IMG/VR virus record: IMGVR_UViG_3300030117_003288
Location: 9,227 to 29,260 of that record
Strand: one strand, 5' to 3'
DNA: 20,034 bases
From: a virus
Within the stretch, counting starts at the first letter, position 1, and each line of letters opens with the position of its first letter. Both the position numbers and the translations under genes were made by a program. Positions 15,767 to 20,034 of this stretch are shown in pieces. The notes beneath the pieces were generated by a model. It was not told the origin of the DNA. It ran no database searches and saw nothing but the letters and a program-made list of their open reading frames with translations.

Positions 15767-16218
15767 TATGCTTTCTTACAAGAATAACTTCTACCTTGCC
15801 ACTTAAAAGACTTAGCTCCTCCACCACAAGCAGATTTAAACTTAGACCTAAAACTACCAGCAGATTTACTATCTTTCTTATACTTAGCGTATGTACCACC
15901 TTTAGTTTTTACAGCTCCAACAGCTCCTCTAGAGACCTTACCAGTTTTACCCATTCCAGGTACCGCTTTTTGTTGATCTTTCATACCTTTTCTTGAATAA
16001 GTTTTTGCTTTTACTGGTTGATTCTTTCTAGCTTTGCTAACATTAGCTGAGCTTACTTTACCTTTTCTAGCCAGTCTTTTAACTCTACGTCTTCCAACGC
16101 CTTCTTCGATTTTAGATTTAATTCCACTTACAACTTTTTTAAGAGCTGCTTTTCTTTTTACTCTTCTATTAGCCCTTTTGATTTTTCTTGAAGGCTGAGG
16201 TCCATATTGTTTAGCCAT
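15766..16218 (-). CDS. Very basic small protein with C-terminal phage motif
   Basis: A 150-residue protein with extreme positive charge: K and R make up about a third of residues 10-105, in runs such as RKIKRANRRVKRKAALKK and VGRRRVKRLARKGK. Residues 107-150 carry a motif I recognise in many phage proteins (YxKxSxxAxSFRxxFxxA, then FxWxGxxYxC/T), here GGTYAKYKKDSKSAGSFRSKF and SFKWQGRSYSCKK, with cysteines 131 and 147 flanking the second half. It is likely to bind nucleic acid and may be packaged with DNA or assist packaging, since it sits between large terminase and endolysin. Function is inferred only from charge and place. The ATG has an AAAGGA site. Confidence 0.78.
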   Translation of the reverse strand: MAKQYGPQPSRKIKRANRRVKRKAALKKVVSGIKSKIEEGVGRRRVKRLARKGKVSSANVSKARKNQPVKAKTYSRKGMKDQQKAVPGMGKTGKVSRGAVGAVKTKGGTYAKYKKDSKSAGSFRSKFKSACGGGAKSFKWQGRSYSCKKA

Positions 16219-16239
16219 TTTGTTTTCCTTTACTGTTTG

Positions 16240-17811
16240 TTATGCTACTATCCAACTTTTGGCTTTCCTTTTTTGTTTATACCATGTTTTATCTTTTTCA
16301 TTTCTTCTTAAATCTGCAGGGAATGAATGCAAATTAGCGTAAAAAAGAGCTTCTATGGTATCATCATGTGCCATTCTCGGTCCAAAAGTAATGATTTCGT
16401 TGCTTAAATCAAACATATTTTCCCTAATATGTATTGTTCCCATGCTAAAACGACCAGAAAGTCCACTATAAATGCGATTTATCTTCTGTCTTCCGCCTGG
16501 TTTTTCAGGTATAACAGCAATATCGAACTTATTTGTACGTCTTCTTTCTTCATTAAGTGCTTGAAATACACTTCGATTCATAGCTACATCTTCAACAGTA
16601 GATGATATACAATGATATTTTTGATGCATTTCTAATATATAATCAACTACACCTTTACGATCCATAATTTCATTATCAGTATTTTTTGCACCAATAGTCG
16701 GTATACTTCTATGCCTTTCGTATTCTAATACATAGAGATTATTTTCTGTATCAATCGCGATAGCCATAATAACAGAAAAGTCAGACTCTTTAGTATCAAT
16801 GTCAGTAGCAGGGTCACAACCAACAAAACAATTGACTGGAAACCTTTCATTGTTAATAGAAAGATAATTTTGATTTTCTTCAGCATCGTAATCATAATAT
16901 CCTTTCCAGTACTTAATGTGGTCTCTAGTCCATAAGGCATCTTCAGCACTTTGTACTTCCATCATATATTCTTGATAGAACTTTGAAGGTTGACCTGAAT
17001 CTCTGTAGAATTTTTTCTTTTCTTCTAATTTTGTTGTAGGAAACCAAGATGCCCATAATGGTTCTCCTGCTGGTGTTACAGCTTTGTAGGTAATTAATTT
17101 CCAAGCAAATTCTTCATTACTACTTTTAGCACGCTCGTGGTTAATAAGAAGATTGTTAATAAAAGAATCAAAGTGAACTGGAGTACCATTAACGCGAAGC
17201 CTCCCAGTATGAGGTTCAATTGCAGGATATACAACGGCGGTAACAAGATTGGCATTTTTATCTCTAGCCTCTCTTGTAATTGTGTTAGCCTCGTGTTCAA
17301 AATCATCAAGTACGATAAGGTCATATCGTTTATGGAGTTTAGCTCCTCCTCTGATCCCAGCGACATTACTCTTGGAAATGAGTTTACATCCATTTGATAA
17401 TTCTATATCTTCTTCTGTCCACTTAGTTCCTTTTGTTCTTCCAAAATAATAAATGAATCTATCATTAAACTCAAGATGATGTTTGATATAATCCATATTA
17501 CCGACAGATAATTTTTGTGTTGCCGATACCCAAGCATAAAACAACATATCATCTTTTGGACAAAAAACAAAGTCTTTTAGTATTGATGCTTTTGTTAATA
17601 CAGTTTTTCCATGACCTCGTGGTAAGATGATAGCAAGTTGTTTACATTTTTTATCATCAATAGCATCAGCTACTTCATAATGAAATGGAGGAGTTTCACT
17701 ACGAGTAAAGTCATCAGGTAAGAATAATTTACCAAATGATATTAAGTCTTTACTTGCTAGATGAAATACTTCTTCTGCTTGAGATACGTTTCTTGAATTT
17801 ATATTTGCCAT
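16240..17811 (-). CDS. terL: Terminase large subunit
   Basis: A 523-residue DNA-packaging motor. The N-terminal ATPase shows Walker A PRGHGKT (64-70), Walker B LIVLDD with the following Glu (165-172), and coupling motif VNGTPVHFDS (208-217). The C-terminal RNase H-like nuclease shows its acidic residues in order: Asp333 in FVGCDPATD, the pair Glu407-Asp408 in STVEDVAMNRS, and Asp483-Asp484 in MAHDDTIEAL. The length is normal for the family. It uses ATP to drive DNA through the portal and cuts concatemers. The start codon lies 53 bases after the small subunit gene with little ribosome-site support in an AT-rich leader (ATATTTAATG), which may keep expression low. Confidence 0.95.
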   Translation of the reverse strand: MANINSRNVSQAEEVFHLASKDLISFGKLFLPDDFTRSETPPFHYEVADAIDDKKCKQLAIILPRGHGKTVLTKASILKDFVFCPKDDMLFYAWVSATQKLSVGNMDYIKHHLEFNDRFIYYFGRTKGTKWTEEDIELSNGCKLISKSNVAGIRGGAKLHKRYDLIVLDDFEHEANTITREARDKNANLVTAVVYPAIEPHTGRLRVNGTPVHFDSFINNLLINHERAKSSNEEFAWKLITYKAVTPAGEPLWASWFPTTKLEEKKKFYRDSGQPSKFYQEYMMEVQSAEDALWTRDHIKYWKGYYDYDAEENQNYLSINNERFPVNCFVGCDPATDIDTKESDFSVIMAIAIDTENNLYVLEYERHRSIPTIGAKNTDNEIMDRKGVVDYILEMHQKYHCISSTVEDVAMNRSVFQALNEERRRTNKFDIAVIPEKPGGRQKINRIYSGLSGRFSMGTIHIRENMFDLSNEIITFGPRMAHDDTIEALFYANLHSFPADLRRNEKDKTWYKQKRKAKSWIVA

Positions 17812-17864
17812 TAAATATCATATATTTAGATGTTAGCGTTGTGGAAGGGGTAGAATAATTGCAA

Positions 17865-18650
17865 TTAATCTTCACTACCATTTGATATTTCTTTTGGTTT
17901 AACAGATTCTATTTGTTCAGGGGAAAAGCCTTGAAACATTCCGATTACTCCTACATCCCTTTGTTTAACTGAGTTTACTGATGTCCCAATTATCTTCCCT
18001 AGTTCTTTTGTAGATTGTAGTATAATATTATCATCCTCACTATTATCCGCTAAACATTTGAGTCTGTCTAATATATACTTATGGTCTATACCAAGTTCTT
18101 TGGCAACATCTAATACTCCCTTTTCTATGTCTGTCATAACTCTCTCCTGTTTTAGTAATACCAATGCTTTCTTGCGAGCTTTATCTTCTGACGTAGCTTT
18201 AAAAGCATCCATGTAAGCTTTAACAGGACCCATTCCAGAAACAACATTGGTTGTAAAAATTTTTTCATTATTTGTTAATTTTTTTCTTTTCTTTACTTGT
18301 TTGTTTGTATTCTTAATTGTCTTAGAGAATGTATATCTATTTGGATGTTGTTCAAAGTCTGTATCCATAAAAGTTTTCTCATTATTAACGAATGTCCCTA
18401 CAACAGTCCTCACATAATTTTTTGCCCATTTATAATTTTTTCTATCATTAGGATGATTTAATGTACCTACTTTTAGTAATTGTACAATACGATTATCATC
18501 ACTAAATACCCAATCACCTTGTTTTCCATCACGCCAATTTGCTTTTACTTCAGGACTACTCATCATTTTTGAATGAAAGTATTCTTGAAATTCTTTTGCA
18601 TTTTCAAATACATAATGACGTTCTTTTTTTATTACTTTATACTCAGACAT
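17865..18650 (-). CDS. terS: Terminase small subunit with long N-terminal extension
   Basis: A 261-residue protein directly upstream of terL. Residues 124-175 (KLTNNEKIFTTNVVSGMG, PVKAYMDAF, ARKKALVLLKQERVMTDI) are the helix-turn-helix DNA-recognition pattern of small terminases. Residues 180-223 (AKELGIDHKYILDRLKCLAD, then STKELGKIIGT) fit the central oligomerisation helices. Residues 1-120 are an extra domain with a compact pattern QGDWVFSDDNRIVQLLKVGTLN and NYVRTVVGTFVNN, followed by a basic linker (KQVKKRKK). This is much longer than the usual 150-180 residues. The ATG overlaps the stop of the 67-aa gene by one base (TAATG). It would select the packaging site and load the large subunit. 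Confidence 0.82.
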   Translation of the reverse strand: MSEYKVIKKERHYVFENAKEFQEYFHSKMMSSPEVKANWRDGKQGDWVFSDDNRIVQLLKVGTLNHPNDRKNYKWAKNYVRTVVGTFVNNEKTFMDTDFEQHPNRYTFSKTIKNTNKQVKKRKKLTNNEKIFTTNVVSGMGPVKAYMDAFKATSEDKARKKALVLLKQERVMTDIEKGVLDVAKELGIDHKYILDRLKCLADNSEDDNIILQSTKELGKIIGTSVNSVKQRDVGVIGMFQGFSPEQIESVKPKEISNGSED

Positions 18651-18853
18651 TAATTTTTTGTTTCAATATCTTGAACATATTTTTGACATTGGTTATATAG
18701 ACTTTCTATTAAGTCTGATACAGCTTCTTCTACTAGGTATACTTTGCCATCTATTTCTATTGGATATTTAGCCAAAGTTTTTGATAAATCTCTTAAAACC
18801 TCTTCTTGAGTGTCTACTGGTAAGTTTTGTAAAAATTCTAAATTAATTGCCAT
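18650..18853 (-). CDS. Small unknown protein at head of the late operon
   Basis: A 67-residue acidic protein, helix-rich at both ends (INLEFLQNLPVDTQEEVLRDLSKTLA and AVSDLIESLYNQCQKYVQDIETK) with a central YPIEIDGKVYLVEE beta pair. I do not recognise a family. It is the first gene of the minus-strand operon and its stop overlaps the small terminase start by one base, so it is probably co-translated with terminase and may be a packaging or regulatory accessory. No Shine-Dalgarno is visible; the ATG follows TATATAAAGCT in the A/T-rich control region. Confidence 0.62.
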   Translation of the reverse strand: MAINLEFLQNLPVDTQEEVLRDLSKTLAKYPIEIDGKVYLVEEAVSDLIESLYNQCQKYVQDIETKN

Positions 18854-18865
18854 AGCTTTATATAG

Positions 18866-18912
18866 TATATATAATATATATATATATAATTATATAATAT
18901 ATATATTTATTT
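18866..18912. repeat. Pure A/T tract of 47 bases
   Basis: An uninterrupted A/T run dominated by TATA repeats, immediately upstream of the first late gene. Easily melted DNA of this kind is found at promoters and replication origins. It contains many overlapping -10-like sequences, so no single one can be chosen. Confidence 0.6.
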
Positions 18913-18941
18913 CTTTTCTTTATGTTACTTTCTTTTCTTTA
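18910..18941. repeat. Tandem 13-bp direct repeats (TTTCTTTTCTTTA)
   Basis: Two exact copies at 18910-18922 and 18929-18941, 19 bases apart start to start (about two helical turns), separated by TGTTAC. On the late transcript they read as purine-rich AAAGAAAAGAAA boxes. They could be protein binding sites on one face of the helix, iteron-like elements, or leader sequence. Confidence 0.5.
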
Positions 18942-18954
18942 AAAATCACGATCA

Positions 18955-18984
18955 AATATATAAGTATGACCATGTTGTTTTCAA
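18955..18984 (-). promoter_or_regulatory. Candidate sigma70-type promoter for the late operon
   Basis: On the minus strand TTGAAA (18984-18979) is followed after 18 bases by TATATT (18960-18955), each one mismatch from consensus. It points toward the 67-aa gene and terminase about 100 bases downstream. The spacer contains AACATGGTCATA, a 12-mer found once more at 19541-19552 on the plus strand. Other AT-rich hexamers in the region could also serve. Confidence 0.45.
18965..18976 (-). promoter_or_regulatory. AACATGGTCATA element, copy 1
   Basis: An exact 12-base match (opposite orientation) to 19541-19552. Here it lies within the spacer of the candidate late promoter, ending 4 bases before the -10 hexamer. 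It may be a repressor or activator site shared by two promoters. It is not a perfect palindrome itself. Confidence 0.4.
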
Positions 18985-19027
18985 GAAATTTATAGCATTT
19001 TGTTATACATCGTTATTTGTACATACA

Positions 19028-19064
19028 CCGGTCTATAACCGGATTTCCGTAAATAGAATTTACG
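19028..19064. promoter_or_regulatory. Two tandem inverted repeats between divergent promoters
   Basis: CCGGT-CTATA-ACCGG (19028-19042) has 5-base GC-rich arms, and CGTAAAT-AGA-ATTTACG (19048-19064) has perfect 7-base arms; the two are separated by 5 bases. The first stands out as the only GC-rich stretch in an otherwise AT-rich gap. They sit between the minus-strand and plus-strand promoter candidates, the expected place for an operator controlling both directions or for origin hairpins. If transcribed rightward the second arm is followed by TTATTTTT and could also act as a weak terminator. Confidence 0.5.
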
Positions 19065-19070
19065 TTATTT

Positions 19071-19099
19071 TTGATTTTGATTTATTTATGATTGATAAT
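19071..19099 (+). promoter_or_regulatory. Candidate promoter for plus-strand small genes
   Basis: TTGATT (19071-19076), a 17-base spacer, then GATAAT (19094-19099). It lies just upstream of the ribosome site (AAAGGA, 19110-19115) of the 92-aa gene. Match is moderate in an AT-rich region, so the exact site is uncertain. Confidence 0.4.
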
Positions 19100-19121
19100 G
19101 TAAATAATAAAGGAATAAATC

Positions 19122-19400
19122 ATGTTAAATAGATTAAAGAAAATACTTAATAATGTGACTCGTGATTATACATCTAAGTATCTAGCTGCTGGCTTGCGGC
19201 GTGAGTGGGTAGGTGGCATTAGTATACCTGCTAAGAAAGATGTGCGTAGAGCATTTCTAATGGATGTAAAGATGATACTTGAAACTGCTAAGTTCCATAA
19301 CATAGCAGCTGAACAGTTGATTCAAGATAAGTCATTGATGGATGAGTTAGATGGCATTAAAGATGAAGATAACCCATTAGATGAGGTAGATTTGGATTAA
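19122..19400 (+). CDS. Unknown 92-residue protein, first plus-strand gene
   Basis: The ATG follows AAAGGA by six bases and is well supported. The N-terminal 45 residues are basic (NRLKKILNNVTRDYTSKYLAAGLRREW, then PAKKDVRRAF). The middle is helical (LMDVKMILETAKFHNIAAEQLI). The C-terminal 20 residues are strongly acidic (KDEDNPLDEVDLD). No family recognised and no membrane segment. The opposing charge ends suggest a small nucleic-acid-binding or anti-host protein, but this is only a guess. Its codon use is less A/T-biased than the late genes, with several G- or C-ending codons around residues 20-35. It is transcribed away from the virion operon and is probably an early gene. Confidence 0.72.
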   Translation: MLNRLKKILNNVTRDYTSKYLAAGLRREWVGGISIPAKKDVRRAFLMDVKMILETAKFHNIAAEQLIQDKSLMDELDGIKDEDNPLDEVDLD

Positions 19401-19415
19401 GGTACGGAAGCGGTT

Positions 19416-19443
19416 TGGGAGCACCGATAGACAAAAGCTCCCA
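19416..19443 (+). terminator. GC-rich hairpin after the 92-aa gene, possible terminator
   Basis: TGGGAGC (19416-19422) pairs with GCTCCCA (19437-19443), seven perfect base pairs around a 14-base loop, starting 16 bases after the stop codon. It is followed by a pyrimidine-rich stretch (GCTCCTCTTCTTTC) in place of a clean U-run, so termination may be inefficient. The hairpin could instead stabilise the transcript's 3' end or belong to a small RNA. Confidence 0.4.
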
Positions 19444-19673
19444 GCTCCTCTTCTTTCATAGCTGCAGACACATTGTTCTTGTGTTTATAATATAGCATGC
19501 TATCTAGATATTCCTTGTATTATACATATAAAATTTAATAAACATGGTCATATAACATACTATTGTGGTGAACTGTTAAATATGCAGAGAGGCTGGGCTG
19601 TAGTCCATTCTTTACTATCCTTCAGCAAGATAGACATAATAGTTGTATGATACATATAAAAAGAAAGAACAAA
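19444..19673. other. Intergenic stretch between small plus-strand genes
   Basis: This 230-base stretch has no convincing gene. It contains a perfect 12-base palindrome ATAGCATGCTAT (19492-19503) directly followed by the overlapping palindrome ATCTAGAT (19502-19509), the second AACATGGTCATA element (19541-19552), and GATAGACA, which also occurs in the loop of the preceding hairpin. I looked for a tRNA fold and did not find one. A 22-codon frame from 19582 has no ribosome site. It probably holds the promoter for the next gene. Confidence 0.45.
19541..19552 (+). promoter_or_regulatory. AACATGGTCATA element, copy 2
   Basis: The exact 12-mer of the late-promoter spacer, here on the plus strand and 5 bases upstream of TACTAT (19558-19563), a possible -10 hexamer. 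The similar distance to the -10 in both copies (4 and 5 bases) supports a shared promoter element or operator. The -35 region here (TTTAAT) is poor. Confidence 0.4.
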
Positions 19674-19886
19674 ATGAAACATACATTAATTATTACTAAT
19701 AATAGTTTTAAAACACCTAGAACCAAAATTGTTGAATGTGAAGGCACTGATGATTATGCTGTTGCGTATTTTGCTGGGTACTTACAATCTTTAATAGATT
19801 CTACACCTTATAAATTAGAAAAGTTTATTGAAGTGTCTCATATAAGAGATTCAATAGATTATCTTGGTAGGGGGGAATATGTTTGA
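19674..19886 (+). CDS. Unknown 70-residue protein
   Basis: The ATG at 19674 is chosen because it follows AAAGAAAGAACAAA, a weak purine-rich ribosome site; an ATG at 19647 would add nine basic residues but has no site. The protein is a small alpha/beta type: strand KHTLIITNN, a charged stretch, strand KIVECEG, helix DDYAVAYFAGYLQSLIDS, then strand KLEKFIEVSHI. The pattern could suit a small regulatory or anti-host protein, but I recognise no family. Its end overlaps the start of a 30-codon membrane peptide by eight bases, suggesting coupled expression. Confidence 0.62.
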   Translation: MKHTLIITNNSFKTPRTKIVECEGTDDYAVAYFAGYLQSLIDSTPYKLEKFIEVSHIRDSIDYLGRGEYV

Positions 19887-19971
19887 GTTTATTATGATAT
19901 CATTTATAATAGTTATCTGTATGTCTATGGGCATGCTGATACTATTAGCATATCAAAACTGGAATAATTAA
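19879..19971 (+). CDS. 30-residue single-span membrane peptide
   Basis: A very short gene. The ATG lies five to ten bases after a GGGGGG run that can serve as a ribosome site within the end of the 70-aa gene, overlapping it by eight bases. The product begins MFEFIMISFIIVICMSMGML and continues to a tail YQNWNN: residues 4-24 are almost wholly hydrophobic (I, F, V, M, L), one membrane span with a short polar end. Small membrane peptides of this kind occur in phage early regions and also as holin-like or antiholin proteins. No function can be assigned. The chance of a 20-residue hydrophobic run directly behind a G-rich site is low, but shortness keeps confidence moderate. Confidence 0.55.
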   Translation: MFEFIMISFIIVICMSMGMLILLAYQNWNN

Positions 19972-20034
19972 GTGCAGGCTAGTTATTAATATATTGGATT
20001 ACGCTAACGTCATGTATACCATATATCTAGTCTG

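Noticed and set aside
16725-16949. Second minus-strand frame inside terL (also 17094-17393)
   Set aside because: Lies fully inside the large terminase in another frame. The composition is hydrophobic noise and no ribosome site is present.
18810-18995. Plus-strand 61-codon frame across the control region
   Set aside because: It translates AT repeats into Ile/Tyr-rich low-complexity sequence and overlaps the 67-aa gene and promoter region.
19400-19650. Possible tRNA or structured RNA gene
   Set aside because: No cloverleaf, no T-loop consensus and no CCA-type acceptor could be found; only a simple hairpin.
19582-19650. 22-codon plus-strand frame (MQRGWAVVHSLL...)
   Set aside because: No ribosome site, short and not clearly protein-like.
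20012-20034. ATG at the right window edge opening a frame
   Set aside because: Only seven codons are visible and no ribosome site precedes it, so it cannot be called.

Overview
This window reads as the late (virion) half of a tailed double-stranded DNA phage genome, or a prophage or metagenomic contig of one. It holds a nearly gapless block of packaging, head, connector and fibre genes, and contains no integrase, no host housekeeping genes and no tRNA that I can see. The DNA is A+T-rich throughout. P22-like portal features, a T7/P22-type adaptor split over two genes, and the absence of any sheath, tube or tape-measure gene suggest a short-tailed (podovirus-like) particle. The AT bias and several protein motifs remind me of marine phages, but the host cannot be read from the sequence.

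Layout. From about 18.85 kb down to 1, everything is on the minus strand, so the order of expression runs right to left: a small unknown protein (67 aa), small terminase, large terminase, a very basic protein, an L-Ala-D-Glu-peptidase-like endolysin, portal, scaffold, major capsid protein, a probable decoration protein, a 572-aa neck/coiled-coil protein, a small beta-rich protein, a two-gene head-tail adaptor, a 101-aa fibre-associated protein, a giant 1997-aa fibre, a 107-aa coiled-coil protein, and the start of one more small gene cut by the window edge. Most genes abut, overlap by one base (TAATG), or are separated by fewer than 80 bases with a Shine-Dalgarno sequence in the gap.

Between 18,854 and 19,121 lies a divergent, very AT-rich control region. 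It has a pure A/T tract, tandem 13-bp pyrimidine repeats, a plausible promoter facing each way, and two neat inverted repeats between the promoters. To its right, small plus-strand genes of unknown function begin (92, 70 and 30 aa). They are probably the first of an early module that continues outside the window.

How the genes work together. The terminases cut DNA and pump it through the portal into a scaffolded procapsid. Capsid and decoration proteins form the shell, adaptor and neck proteins close it, and the giant fibre with its small partners probably makes host contact. The endolysin releases progeny. The most striking element is the giant fibre. About 92 tandem repeats of roughly 17 residues (YadA-head-like beta-roll type) lie between a short N-terminal anchor and a C-terminal S74 self-cleaving chaperone. 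The repeats show higher-order block duplication and heavy synonymous scrambling.
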